Of a stretch of DNA of 64,000 nt, positions 11,031 to 21,800 are shown in pieces. The DNA lies in the NCBI RefSeq assembly GCF_030272615.1, contig NC_081406.1, positions 400,908,939-400,972,938 of the forward strand, read 5' to 3'. Both the position numbers and the translations under genes were made by a program. The notes beneath the pieces were generated by a model. It was not told the DNA's origin. It ran no database searches and saw only the letters and a program-made list of their open reading frames with translations. The first letter of the stretch is position 1, and each line of letters starts with the position of its first letter. The DNA is from Cryptomeria japonica. Lineage: Eukaryota > Streptophyta > Pinopsida > Cupressales > Cupressaceae.

Positions 11031-11549
11031 GGGATTCACTATGCAGCAGGCACATGACTTCGCTTGGTTGGTTACACAGACTCCGATTGGGCTGGCGATC
11101 TAGTTGATCATAAGTCTACTTCTAGTTACAGTTTTCACCTTGGTTCAGGCCCCATTTGTTGGCAGAGCAAGAAGCAACATGCTATTGCTCTCTCTTCGAC
11201 TGAGGCTAAGTATCAAGGTGTTGTTAACACAATGACTGAGACCATTTGGCTCCAGTAGATTCTCACAGAGTTTGGTTTCACCACTCCACGGCCGATAGCT
11301 CTACATTGCGACAATCAGAGTGCTATTGCAATCTCGAAGAACCCGGTCTAGCACCAGTGGACCAAACACATCAAGATTCATATGCACTATATCTGAGAGC
11401 TCATCCAGGAGTAGGTCATTGATTTGCAGTATTGTCCTACAGTAGAGCAGGTTGCTGACATATTCACCAAACCTTTCACTGAGTGTAAGTTCCAGCAGTT
11501 GCGAGCTCTCTTGGGGGTGCAGGATGTGTCATTAGGGGGGGTCAGCTAA
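11031..11549 (+). pseudogene. Copia-1 RNase H
   Basis: GYTDSDWAGD, ALSSTEAKYQG and HCDNQSAIAI supply the Asp, Glu and Asp active-site residues, and a VADIFTKPF tail marks the end of the polyprotein. Five stops crowd into the last third. The frame ends LGGVS with TAA at 11547. Confidence 0.9.
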
Positions 11550-11809
11550 CTTCTCCTTCCTCTCTTATGGGGGGGACTTTTTCCTCTTTGAGGTTTTGTC
11601 CTTCTTCTTTGAGAGTCTTTTGTACATTCATCTCTCTTTTGGGGGGGAGTTTTTTCCCACTAGGTTTTCTCCCTTTCTCCGTTTGTGAGAGATTGCATTG
11701 CATAGTTTTGCTTGCATTTGCATATTTTACATGGGTACCTATCATGGCCTAGTAGCTGGGACCCATCTTGCATTGTTGACTTGAGTCTTCATTCCCCTAA
11801 GTTGCACTT

Positions 11810-11818
11810 AAGGGGGGG
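11810..11818 (+). promoter_or_regulatory. Copia-1 polypurine tract
   Basis: AAGGGGGGG abuts the right LTR and would prime plus-strand synthesis. Three other runs of exactly seven G lie upstream, at 11535, 11569 and 11641. Confidence 0.9.
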
Positions 11819-12265
11819 TGTTGGTGTAAATAAATATTCATTATGGATATTATTACACTTACTTAAGTTAACTTAGGATAACGCATCTCTTCGTAGTTTG
11901 GATTTGAGACACTTAGGGAAGTGTGCACTTAGGGATAGAGCTTGTAGGAGAAATTCCACCTTTTGTGGTTTTATTTTGCTGTTACACTCCACATTCGGTG
12001 GGTCATCCACCTCTTATGGAATATTATATTATTTCTCCTACCTACCCTTAGTATTTCTTACCTACCCTTGTTTCTCATTGAGCCACATGTCATATTTGTG
12101 TGCTCATACATCCATATGGCCTTGCCTATATAAGCAGGCCTCTATTCATTGTATTGGTTAATCCAGTTGATCATTTGTATATTGATGAGAATACAGTTTG
12201 TTCTTGTCATTCTATTGTCTCTTTTATGCTTTTCATTGTGCCCTTGATCTTGGCAAAATCCTACA
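11819..12265 (+). repeat. Copia-1 3' LTR
   Basis: 447 bp, TG...CA, TATATAA at 12127-12133. It differs from the 5' LTR by seven transitions and no indel (about 98.4% identity by eye). Confidence 0.96.
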
Positions 12266-12520
12266 AATATCAAAACAAATACTTTATTGGGCCTCCAAAT
12301 TAAAAAAGGACCCCCTAAAGCACCTAATGCACCCTAAACATAGCCCAACCATCCATAACAATATTTTCACAAAAATCCTGTGTATTTTTCAATAGAGAGT
12401 TTAGTAAGCTGCAATAAAATTATATCATTTAACTGACTATCTATTTGGTACTTAACCAAATGCCTTTTGTTAGGGGCATTGAAGCCCATAACATTCCAAT
12501 TGAGAACCTTCATTTCTCTC
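12266..12520 (-). pseudogene. LINE endonuclease N-terminus
   Basis: The minus strand begins KVLNWNVMGFNAPNKRH, the start of the AP-like endonuclease in plant L1 elements, and contains the first catalytic Asn region. The metal-binding Glu expected in a QETK motif reads LQLTK, so that residue is lost. The reading stops at the Copia-1 target duplication and resumes on the other side of the insertion at 5424. Confidence 0.78.
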
Positions 12521-12544
12521 CAAGGGAGGATTTTCCTCCCCTAA

Positions 12545-13613
12545 ATATCAGAAGATACGTTTTTATTGATGACTAATCTAGGACTAGCCCATCCTTTACT
12601 CTCTTCTTTCTATTAGTTATTCTTCCTACTCTATATTTTTCAAGAGTTTCTTTGGGTGTATTTTCCACTGTCTGACTAATGGATCTTGGTTCGAGTATGT
12701 CTAATTCATCTTCCTCCTCCTTCCACGTAATCATAGGAATATCCCCATGTTTTAAGGCTTAATTGGAGAGATATATGTTCCTGTCTCCTCTCTATTCAAA
12801 TTAACATTTTATTTATAACATTCTCCTTCTTCCCAATTGATAACACCAACACTAGCCTTATCTTTATCAGTTTCCTTGTCCTCTGGATCGTCCAAAGTAT
12901 TTGTTTCCTCTTATGAAACATTTATTTCTTTTTGTCTCCAAAATTTGATGACCATTATTCTAGAACGGTCCACATTTTAATTTCTCCTTTTGCATATAAT
13001 ACACAGGAAATTTTCTTTTTCCTTTTTTATACTTTGTGTCCACCAACTTGCAGAGGACAAAAAATTCATTTCCTTTGGAATGGCTTGTATCATCAAAAAA
13101 TTATTTGAGAAAAATGTATTTGATCACTATCACTCATGTCTATCTAGAGTTTGTTTAATACTATTTCCAATCTTCTACAGACAATCCTTACTCTAGAACT
13201 CAAAGGGAAGATTGTATCCACATCAATTTTTCTTTAGGGTAAAGGGTGGTTAGATCAAAGTTTGGCACCCACCTCTATACATATATATACAAATCCTCAA
13301 AGCACCAATTACCTCTAATATCATTCCTCTCTGCTTCACTTTCAAAATCAGACATGAAGGATTGCTTCGGCTTGAAATAAACTTCTTTGGCATTCACCCA
13401 ATTTTGTCTCACCCAATTTCGGATATCTTCCCTTGATTTATTGGCCCTCGTTATTCTCCCGATTACGGCTAATTTGTAGTACACTACTATATCTTTGTCA
13501 ACTATTCTTGACAGATCTACAACCCATGACCGATTGCTCTTGTCATCCTTGTTAGGGTTTCCTTTATTCTCTTGGTTTATTTTTCCTTGGTTCACTCTCC
13601 CCTTCCTCTCCAT
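12545..13613 (-). pseudogene. LINE ORF1 (gag-like, DUF4283)
   Basis: The first about 113 codons from 13613 are open. They include SWVVDLSRIVDKDIVVYY, then IRNWVRQNW and a C-terminal stretch that continues with stops into WVPNFDLTTLYPKEKL. This is the DUF4283 domain of plant LINE ORF1 proteins, which bind the element RNA. The downstream CCHC knuckle has decayed: Cys positions read Val or Tyr and the His is absent. The Met at 13613 is the likely start, about 25 bp inside the element. Confidence 0.72.
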
Positions 13614-13640
13614 CCAATTTACTTATGTAAAATAAAATTT

Positions 13641-14962
13641 TGATAGTTTTTATGACCCATTTTAAATATCCATCTTTATGATTAATTTTGATGACCTATT
13701 TTTAGTACTTTTAGATTTCCAAAATTAATTAAAATAATATATAATTACTTTATCCCTTCTTGCATAATTAATTACATTAGTTATATTATCCTTCATTCTT
13801 CTCAAAGTTAGTTAATATATTTAATTAATTTTATCCTTCAACCATATAATTAATTTATCAATTGATTATATGAAATCCACATTCTTCTAGCATCAATTCA
13901 ATTCCCAACCTTAGCCAACATTCTCATCTAATCCTGATTAGTTAATTAATTCCAATCAATTAACTAATACCATGATTCCTAAAAATCACCCTTCCTAATC
14001 CTATTAGCTAACCTAATTAATACTACTTATCATTTCCTACAAATTAATATTCCTCCACTCATTCTCTCTCATCATGTTACATTCTCCTAACTTTCCCACT
14101 TGCACTCCTAATCCCTCATTAAACCACCTAATCAATCCCCTTAATCATTTACATATCCCTAATCACCTTGATTAGGGATGAGTCAACTCTTTGCCATAAA
14201 TGGCCTTCCCATTTCATCTACCAACTTTAAATGTTACCCACTTCGGCCCTTTCAAGGAAATCCAAATTCTTTGAATCTCCCCATGCCTCCTCTTCCAAAG
14301 GAATTTTTAATTCCTTTATCCCTTAATATCTTCCCACACAATCTTCTATTTCAGAATTTTTAAATCCTTCCTCCCTTCCCCCAAATAATTTTATATTCAT
14401 TTTTATCTTTCCAATGTAATTAGGGAACTCTTCCCCATGTAGTTGTGGAGTGTGCAGACAAGAAATACCTTTATGACATATCTTTTGGATCTCTCACCTT
14501 GTCCTCTCAATCTCCCTCCACCTTCTTTCAATCATATCCCTCCATTTCAAATCAATTTTGGCCCTCCATTTTGGACTCCTCTAATCTATAAATTAGAGTC
14601 TCCACATTTCATAATCATAGCTATCATTTGAGTATTGTTATGCTGATATATTGAGCTCCAAATCCATCCATTGCATCCATATAATGCCAAAATTTTGCAA
14701 CACTTAGCCAATCCATATCATCTACAATCATCCTTTGAATCTCTAGCCCTATCTTATTGTGTAGTGGAAATAAATCCACATATCACCCTTTGATGAGAAA
14801 ATCAAATCAAGTGGATCACAAGGCACATCCACTTCATCAAATTCAATTGAAGGAAGAGAAGAGAACTAAGGTATAATGGTTCATTTTCTTATTTGAATGC
14901 TTTTATTTGTGTTTTATATTATTTATGTAACTAAACATTAGCATAGGTTCACCCCCTCTTCA
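13641..14962 (+). repeat. Gypsy-3 left LTR, 5' end not defined
   Basis: About 13690-14165 matches the start of an LTR at 44464-44892 at roughly 88% by eye. The segment ends CTTCA at 14962, just before a primer-site-like sequence. The usual TG start is not recognisable next to the LINE at 13640, so the first tens of bases are lost or too diverged. The sequence is AT-rich and has no gene. Confidence 0.7.
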
Positions 14963-14965
14963 TTT

Positions 14966-14984
14966 TGGCATGCCAGGTGGGACC
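14966..14984 (+). promoter_or_regulatory. Primer-binding-site candidate of Gypsy-3
   Basis: TGGCATGCCAGGTGGGACC follows the inferred LTR end. It starts with TGG, as sites complementary to a tRNA CCA end do. I cannot assign the tRNA. Confidence 0.55.
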
Positions 14985-15278
14985 CCAAGTCCCTTGAAAT
15001 TTCACATTTTGGATGTTTTTATAGAAATTTTGTCATAGGTTGTGGATCGATGTCTCTGACTGCACATCAAGATCTCTACTTTAGGTTCAACATCTTCACT
15101 TCAGAAAATCAATGTTTGAGTTCAAATTTTTATTTCCTACCTAACTATTTCTGCACATAAACTGTAGATCAACATCTTCACTTGTAGAACAACATCTCTA
15201 CCTCTATTTTACTGTCTTCACTCTGATATTTTCTGGCCTAAAACTATCTTTCTTAGCAGTTCAAAATGTCATCTACAC

Positions 15279-15458
15279 AAACATCAATTCATAGATCAAC
15301 ATCTGCACAAATCTCAATTCAGAGATCAATGTTTGCATAAACCTCAATTCACAGATCAACATTTGTGCAAACCTCAATTTATAGATAAATGTCCATGTAG
15401 ACATCAATTCACAGATCAACGTTTGTGCATACCTCAATTCATGGATCAATGTTTGTGC
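15279..15458 (+). repeat. 30-bp tandem repeat, six copies, in the Gypsy-3 leader
   Basis: Six contiguous 30-bp units share CTCAATTCACAGATCAA followed by a TTTGTGCA-like end. More diverged relatives of the unit extend leftwards to about 15050. No gene is evident between 14985 and 15890. Confidence 0.85.
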
Positions 15459-15889
15459 ATTAAATCAGTGACTCTGCCTGGGTACTTTTCTCACCTTTTG
15501 TTTGTATTTTAATTTTAAATTTTTAGACTAATCATTTTTTGTGTAGGGCCTAAATCGACATCTGCATAGATGAATCAATGTTTGTACCATAAGTCCTCAA
15601 TTTTTAGATTTTACTAATTGTGCATTGTTCTTGCAACATTTCTTCCTATCCAAGACTGAATCCAAGACTGATATTGAAACTACTAATTAGTAGTTGTAGG
15701 ATGTTGTTGAAGACAATCATATTTTTTCCACTAAAATTAGATTATTTTTCATGCATTATATTTGAAAGCATTTTTTTGAGGTTAAAAAGAACATGTGTAT
15801 TCTGTTCTTCCTGCGCTTGCATATCATGTAGGGTGGACCCACCATTATGCTTAGTATCCTCTCCCATTTCCTTTGTGGATCTTCGGTGT

Positions 15890-17852
15890 AAGATAAAAGT
15901 GATTAACAACACCTTTTTTATTTTTGAGTAGAGAATCATCTCCTGGGGGCCTCATCACCTCAAAAGAGTGTTTTAAAATTGAGGTATGTCGAGAATATCG
16001 TCTCTTAGTGGGATCTTGAGCAGTGTTTTGTGAGCCGCTATATAAATATGTTGTTCAGAAAGCTGTAGTGTTGAGTGAATTCAACTATGTGGAGGCCTTC
16101 TCTACATTGATAAGCTCAATTAAATCCTTAAGTGGCTTGCTTCGAGAATCTGTCATTGGAGTGGGATCCATTGGAAACTTACTAATTAACATCTTGTTTT
16201 AGTTGCAAAAATCCTATTTTCTTATCAGCATAGGAGGTCGAACCTTTGAAGCCACCCCAATTTGTACCATTCAAATACAGATAGATGTCCCCAATTGGTT
16301 CATAAGATCTATGGATCTTTGAGGTAAGAGATTCTATGCTCGAGAAGTGAGTACCATGGAGGGGAGCCAATGTTACCATATCTCTATTTATCAACTTTGT
16401 CTAGGTATTTCAAGAGATCCAAATGGGGATTCAACAGGTAGAATCCACTTTATAGTCTAGGTTGTATGCCTTGTGCATGTCTTCATTTGTTCATACCCCT
16501 AAATTATGTCACATTGGGATAATTTAAGCCCCCCCTTTTTCACGCTTGCTTCAAGCGTTACCTTGGCCAAAGTGTTTGCGTTGTTTGACATTTCTTGCCA
16601 AGACAAAAAAAATCCAAATCCACTTTTCACCCGTGCATCATAAACCCAAGTCACTTAAATATCCCAAGAAATACATTTACACTCAGGTTAAGAAGAATAA
16701 GCCAAGCTATAAGAAAATCCCCAAGCATCGTAAACTATTGTACATCCACCAAAAACTCTTGTTGAAACATTGTACCTTCCTACATTGTTGTCATGATTCT
16801 CTACACGGTTATGGAAATGAGTTTCATGAAGATCCTTTGAGATCCTTTGATTTCTATCAAAGATTAGGATTATCCCAATCCCTTAATAGGAGTGATTGTA
16901 TCTCATTGCCCAACTTTCCTCTACTAGAAATTATTTATTGAGTAATTTCCCATCTAAGGTAGCTTTCATTCCATTTTTTTTCTTCAATCCATCTTCTTCC
17001 ATTCTCATTTCCATTTTCACCTTTGAGGACTTAGCACATAATTCAAACCAACAACCTTAATCCAATTTCAATCAATCAATAAATCAATCAACCTCCCTAT
17101 CCAAGGTAAACACTTTGCAAAGTATGATAGACCTTTTATCATTTTTTAAATCCTTAATTAGCCTCGTTCTTGAAAAATAATCTACCTTGAGTACTTTGTT
17201 TAATTGATCCTAATCATTTGGGTTGATCAAAACCCTAATCTATTGCCTTATTTTGCTTAGGAACAAAATCTATCCTAAGTAGAAGAAGGCTTGAATTCAA
17301 TCTTACTCCAAAGGTCTGAGTTTAGCCTAACTTGGTTGCTAACTTTATTTGTGGCTTGTATCATTGACCCCTACACCCCATCCATGTACTCATCCAAGGA
17401 CTAAGTTGTCACCCAAATCAATGTTGTCCTAATCCAAGGACCATCCAATCAAATCAGATCCAATCCAAATTAAACCAAATCCAAATTTGCTAAGTCCTTG
17501 TCCCTGTTTAGAGTCATCTCATCACTTTTCTTACTAAATCCAAAATCCATTTAATTTTCCAACTTTTCATTTTATTCTTGTCATTTTTAAGGTTACCCTT
17601 GCATGATTTACACATGCTTACAAAAGAAAAAGATAGCTTCCGTAAACCCACATTCAAACATCATGGGTTGGTTTGAAAAAATGGTTATGGAAGTTCAAGG
17701 ATCACCTTGTCAATCATGCCCATCTAGCTCATGCATGCCTGAAATTTATCCAGCTTCCACCTATTCATGTCTCCCACCCTAGCCCACTTACCAAGTCAAT
17801 CTCATGACCTCACATCCATCTACCAGACCACCATCCATTTCACCTCAACATA
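15890..17852 (+). repeat. Duplicated segment A, copy 1
   Basis: This block recurs at 34195-36158 in the same orientation at roughly 94-96% identity by eye. It holds an unassigned long frame, a spacer of about 0.7 kb and the start of a gag-like frame. The left edge shares GTAAGATAAAAGTG in both copies. The right edge is the point where copy 2 jumps to segment B. Confidence 0.9.
15952..16944 (+). pseudogene. Unassigned ORF of Gypsy-3 (ORF-U), copy 1
   Basis: One frame starts SRESSPGGLITSKECF and passes EFNYVEAFSTLISSIK, EATPICTIQIQIDVPN and MEGSQCYHISIYQLCL. It ends SDCISLPNFPLLEIIY at a TGA near 16942. An extra C in a C-run at about 16533 shifts it relative to copy 2. I recognise no domain. 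Far fewer stops are present than chance would give in such AT-rich DNA, and four stops are shared by both copies. An extra ORF upstream of gag is known in Ogre/Tat elements, a possible analogy only. Confidence 0.45.
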
Positions 17853-18329
17853 TTATATTCAATTCTAATCCATATTCTATTCCTTATCCTTCCTCTACCT
17901 TGGATAAGGGAAATCTATCTGATTCCCCATCCATGTCTTTGTATTATCCCTCATCCACATACCCCTCCCATACCATATGTATTCCTCCATCTCCCTCCCC
18001 CCTTCCACATCCCAAGCCCTATATCATGCCATAGTTCTCCAAGCCTTAATTCTAATCCCCCAATCCATAATCCCAATATTTCATCTAATTCTAAATCTCC
18101 ACGTATTCCTAATCTTGTAAAATCCATAGTATCCCCATCACTCTAGACTTTTTTTCCAAAAAATATTCCAAGAATTACAAGCAAAAGATACTAAATCCGC
18201 ATCTTCAAACACAATTTCACAATCTCCCCAATGCATACATCCACTTCCATCCCCTCCAAATCAAGACCACCCTCAATCCTCTAAGCTTCATGATACTATC
18301 ATCTACCCATCTACCGAATTTGACTCTTC
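17663..18329 (+). pseudogene. Gypsy-3 gag-like Ser/Pro-rich ORF, N-terminal part
   Basis: An ATG at 17663 starts MGWFEKMVMEVQGSPCQSC, also present at 35969 in copy 2. A Ser/Pro/Tyr-rich stretch follows, with stops near 17781 and 18033. It looks like the beginning of the same low-complexity protein whose later part, with a G-patch, lies at 40740-42180. The frame is broken at 18330, where LTR-like sequence begins. I infer a gag or gag-accessory role from position only. Confidence 0.45.
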
Positions 18330-18715
18330 TGTTAGGCACAATGTGCCACTGAGAGGGGGGTGAATCAGTGGTTCTCAACTTTTCCCTTTAACTATCCTAT
18401 GTGAGCATACCGATTATCAGATCTAACTTAATGCAGACTTATTGGTTAGAAGGAAAACTAATAAAAAATGCACTCACATATAAGAGGACATCCCATAATA
18501 TCAACATATACGAGGAAAAACAAAAGATGGGGAAAAAATGTTGGTGAGAAATGCTGCTAGAGTCTACTGCTCCAATCTAGCCTCACAATCAATCTCTGAT
18601 TATAATGTTTAGGGCACCAACCCAATGAGAACCAAATCCTAATTTTAGGGCACCAACCCCTAATTTAGGGAACCAACCCAAGGAGCTACAACCCCTACAT
18701 CAAGCTCCAACTGGA
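18330..18715 (+). repeat. LTR-like fragment
   Basis: Begins TGTTAGGCACAATGTGCC and soon reads GAGAGGGGGGTGAATCAGT, a motif also seen near 18725 and, diverged, at 37965. It contains the triplicated phrase TTAGGGCACCAACCC at about 18609-18680. It probably is the broken end of an LTR of the same superfamily as the next entry. Confidence 0.5.
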
Positions 18716-18856
18716 TGAATACTAAGAGGAGGGGTGAATTAGTATACCAAAAATTAGTGAACTCAAACACTTAAACAATTTAGCAATCAATTAGTGTAAC
18801 AAATTTACTAACAAATCGGCTAAGAGAAATGCAAACCAAATAGCAAATAAAGCATT

Positions 18857-18861
18857 CACCC
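18857..18861. repeat. Left target-site duplication of Gypsy-1
   Basis: CACCC before the 5' LTR is repeated at 23120-23124 after the 3' LTR. The paralogous empty site at 36269-36273 has a single CACCC. Confidence 0.95.
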
Positions 18862-20109
18862 TGTTGGAACCCTAAATTTTGCAATTTTTAGAATTCCAGA
18901 TTCCAAGACAAGGAATAAGAATAATTATATATATATATATTGAATAGGTACAAGTAATATGTTTTATATTTGTTGCACAATATGAAACCATAACATAAAC
19001 ACAATAATGGGCATAAAAAATGGATTGTGAAGCACCAAAGGGGGTATTTACATCATTTAAAGACCATTTATCCATTATATACCCATAAAATAGCCTTAAA
19101 ATACCTCTAATATGCCTAAACAACTTGTAAAGTGATAATTAATTACATAAACTAAGGCAATTTCGGGATTTAGAATTATTTTTATTTAAAAGGGGGCTGT
19201 CTTTTCACCCAAAGGGGTATGAAAACCATTCAACCACATATATGTGTGATGTAAAATGTAAAGAGGGGAGAATAGAGATACAAGAGGTGGAGGCAATTTT
19301 GTACTTTTAAACTTTTTATCAAAAATAACCAGTTGCATTTTCTTTCTCATATGTGTTGAGAGTTAACATATTTTTAGAAGACAGTTGCTTGTGATATTAT
19401 TTAAAGGAGATAAGGTTATTTGTGTTCTTCCAGTGAAATTTTGTGTTTCATATTGTAGATTTGGATAAAAAAGATTTACTTGTGAATTGTAATTGTTCCA
19501 TGTATTTCTTCCTTGGATGGTCTCTTAAAGTTAGGGTTAAATTCATTCAAGCGGTTTAAAATACAAACATTGAAGTAGAGCTCATAAGAAACGGTAACTG
19601 ACAGACTCACTGAGAGGGGGTGGGTTTAAAAACTATCTCATAAATTTACACAATAAGTCCTGACAAAATATAAGACTCTGTAGCCCAAATAAGAGGAAAG
19701 GCACTGATCATTTGTAAACAAACCCTTTAATCATACCAGTTACCCTTTAATTTTAAGCATTAGGATTAGTAGAGTAGGTATAGTAGGTAATTTAGCCAAA
19801 GTGTAATATATATACTTTTGTAAGATACATAGATCAATACACACATCTGAAATCAGTCTATTTAAGAAACTTATGCCATTCTGAGACTAGGAGATATCAG
19901 ATTAAGACACTAAATCTGCTATAAAAAGCATTGGTTGAAGGAACAACTAGTGAGTAGGTATACCCACCTAGGTCTTGCAGAGCCTAAAGTGAGAGAGTTA
20001 GTAACCAAATAGGTTCACTCTATAAGTTGGCCAAGTCAATTGGAGGGTTTGATCATAGGAGTTGGCATTTCTTTAGAACCTATCCAATCTGTTGATTTGA
20101 GACCCAACA
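18862..20109 (+). repeat. Gypsy-1 5' LTR
   Basis: 1,248 bp, TGTTGG...CCAACA. About 26 substitutions and three small indels separate it from the 3' LTR by eye, near 98% identity. Confidence 0.95.
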
Positions 20110-20112
20110 GAT

Positions 20113-20129
20113 TGGCGACTCTGCTGGGG
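20113..20129 (+). promoter_or_regulatory. Gypsy-1 primer-binding site
   Basis: TGGCGACTCTGCTGGGG lies three bases after the LTR. The same motif, with one change, follows the Gypsy-2 LTR at 47344. Weaker copies follow at 20141 (AGACTCTGTTGTGGG) and 20201 (GTGGCGACTCTG). The tRNA primer is not identified. Confidence 0.8.
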
Positions 20130-20228
20130 AAGAATTATTAAGACTCTGTTGTGGGAGAGAACTCAGAAGAAAGAAATAACTTATGTCCTCTATGAAAGAG
20201 GTGGCGACTCTGTAAAAAGGAAAATTAA

Positions 20229-21722
20229 ATGAAAAAGATCAGTAGCATTCAATATGTTTCAATATCCCCATATTTTTATGGAGAAGGATCTTCAGAAAAA
20301 TATGCACAGTGGCAACCACAGCCACAAAGAGGCAAGAATATTCTAAGAAGTTTTAAGCCATTAGATTTTGGTAACATCCCTAAGTATCCATATACATTTC
20401 CTTGTGAGTTGAAGATCTATATGCTGAGGTTCCATGGAGATGAAAGGGAATCACCAATTGGGCATCTAAAATCATTTTATTGGTTTATTGAGACCTTCAA
20501 AATCTACTTAGAAGAAACGATCATGAAATGGTTTGTGCTAACATTGGAGGATGTTGTAGAGCAGTCATTCAGCTTGTTACCCCCACAAATTATCTCATCA
20601 TGGGAAGAACTTGAGTGGTGGTTCATGGAATAATTTTACGATGTAATCGAGGACAACACTTCAGTCACTAGCCCTTCAATTGGTTCTCCATACCAAAATC
20701 AGATTCAATCGGATTATGATTGTGGCAATGCAATCTACAACATAAGAAGAAAGGAAGGTGAATCTATAGAAAAATTGATTGGCAGAATAATGGTGTCTTA
20801 TTTCCAAATGCCTGATAATATACAACTTAATTCAGCTATACTGGAGGAATTGATCATGAGAGAATGTGGGTCTGACAGTTTGGAATCAACATGTTCAATT
20901 CTTGAAGAATTGAATAAAAAACTACATGATTTGCGTGAGATGAGTAACATCAACATAAGAGATGCAAATGAAGATGAATATATAGAAGAATTAGTTATCC
21001 CTTTGGAAGTCCCATCTGATGAAGAAGCAATTGATGATGTTTGTGAGTACAAGTCAGAACTTGAAGAAATTGTTGCTAACATTGATGAAGAATATTATAC
21101 CAGTCATGAGGAAAGTAAGTCCATACCTGAGTACCTTGATGATACAATTGATAAAGAAGAGGTATGCGAATTTGAAAATGGCTTTCAAATATTTTCAAAC
21201 CCCTTATGTGATGAAGTGATAGAGGAAAATCATATTCCCTACTACCATGGTATGTGTGAAAAGGATTTTCATGTATTCTCAATTCCTTTATATGATGAAG
21301 AAGAAAAAATTTCAGACAGTATGGACAATACAAACATGTGTGAAGACAACATGGGTAATAATATGACTAGGTCACATGATAAAAGGACCACAAAAATAAG
21401 AGAGTTACAAAAGGAAGGTACATCACATAGAGATAAAATAAAAGGTGAAAAGAAGTACCAGTTAAATAATATGCAGCATTCCAATAAAAGAGTGATGAAG
21501 AATATGTGGATGCCACAAGAAGCAAACTTTTGTAAAAGTATAAATACCATTTCCTATGGAATAGGGGATAATGGTAATCCAGGTGAAATAAAGAATCCCT
21601 ATAAAATAAGGATGGATGATGCATCTTATGATAGGAATTACCAATCAGGTGATATCAATAATTTCAAAGTTTTTATACTACTTCATAATGAGAATCAGAT
21701 GTTTGATAGAGGAAAGAATTAG
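20229..21722 (+). pseudogene. Gypsy-1 gag
   Basis: An ATG at 20229 opens a 497-codon frame with a single in-frame TAA (20631-20633). Residues about 60-135 read KIYMLRFHGDERESPIGHL and LLPPQIISSWEELEWWFME, the Retrotrans_gag capsid pattern. After the stop come EGESIEKLIGRIMVSYF, then a very acidic region (about residues 230-370) with two copies of a CEF/CEKDF...PLYDE-like repeat, and a basic tail. I see no CCHC knuckle. With one stop it is a recent pseudogene, or it could be read by suppression (unsupported). Confidence 0.85.
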
Positions 21723-21800
21723 TGTTCAATTTTTGGGGCTTGGGGCCACTACATGCAATTTTGACATAATCTACATAAGGGAGATGATTTGACACATCCA

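Larger units (their letters stand above)
7500..11549 (+). pseudogene. Copia-1 gag-pol polyprotein
   Basis: From the ATG at 7500 (MSPNKFPPLTPHNYASW) one frame runs about 1,349 codons to a TAA at 11547. It holds the gag domain, a CCHC knuckle near residue 266, protease WILDSGASYHM near 332-342, integrase, RT with YVDD near 1030, and RNase H. Thirteen in-frame stops interrupt it (7650, 8184, 8952, 9096, 9471, 10428, 10461, 10557, 11055, 11256, 11349, 11394, 11412). No frameshift does. Six stops are TAG where CAG is the likely ancestor. The family makes one polyprotein that its own protease cuts. Confidence 0.95.
5430..12265 (+). mobile_element. Copia-1, complete Ty1/copia LTR retrotransposon
   Basis: Two 447-bp LTRs flank one gag-pol frame. 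A primer site for initiator tRNA-Met follows the left LTR, and a polypurine tract precedes the right LTR. The 5-bp duplication AATAT flanks the element (5425-5429 and 12266-12270). It is inserted in the endonuclease region of a LINE. The LTRs differ at 7 sites, all transitions, so the insertion is fairly young. Domain order gag, protease, integrase, RT, RNase H is that of copia. Confidence 0.97.
3691..13640 (-). mobile_element. LINE (L1-type non-LTR retrotransposon), split by Copia-1
   Basis: Minus-strand frames give, from 13613 downwards, an ORF1 with a DUF4283-like domain, an AP-endonuclease, its linker, and the C-terminal part of an L1-type reverse transcriptase. The element is interrupted between 5430 and 12265 by Copia-1. 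The endonuclease reading continues across the insertion once one AATAT copy is discounted. The central part of the reverse transcriptase, including the FADD box, is missing at about 4430. No poly-A tail is visible at the 3' end near 3690, where the element is cut off against gypsy sequence. Confidence 0.85.

Noticed and set aside
16182-16394. Minus-strand 70-codon frame (MINRDMVTLAPLHGTHF) present in both A copies
   Set aside because: It lies opposite the ORF-U frame, has no motif, and its conservation only reflects the duplication.
16546-16944. Conserved 130-codon frame in both A copies taken as a gene under selection
   Set aside because: By-eye changes between copies are about 14 amino-acid-changing to 7 silent, close to neutral. 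It may be a relic of ORF-U but there is no sign of present function.
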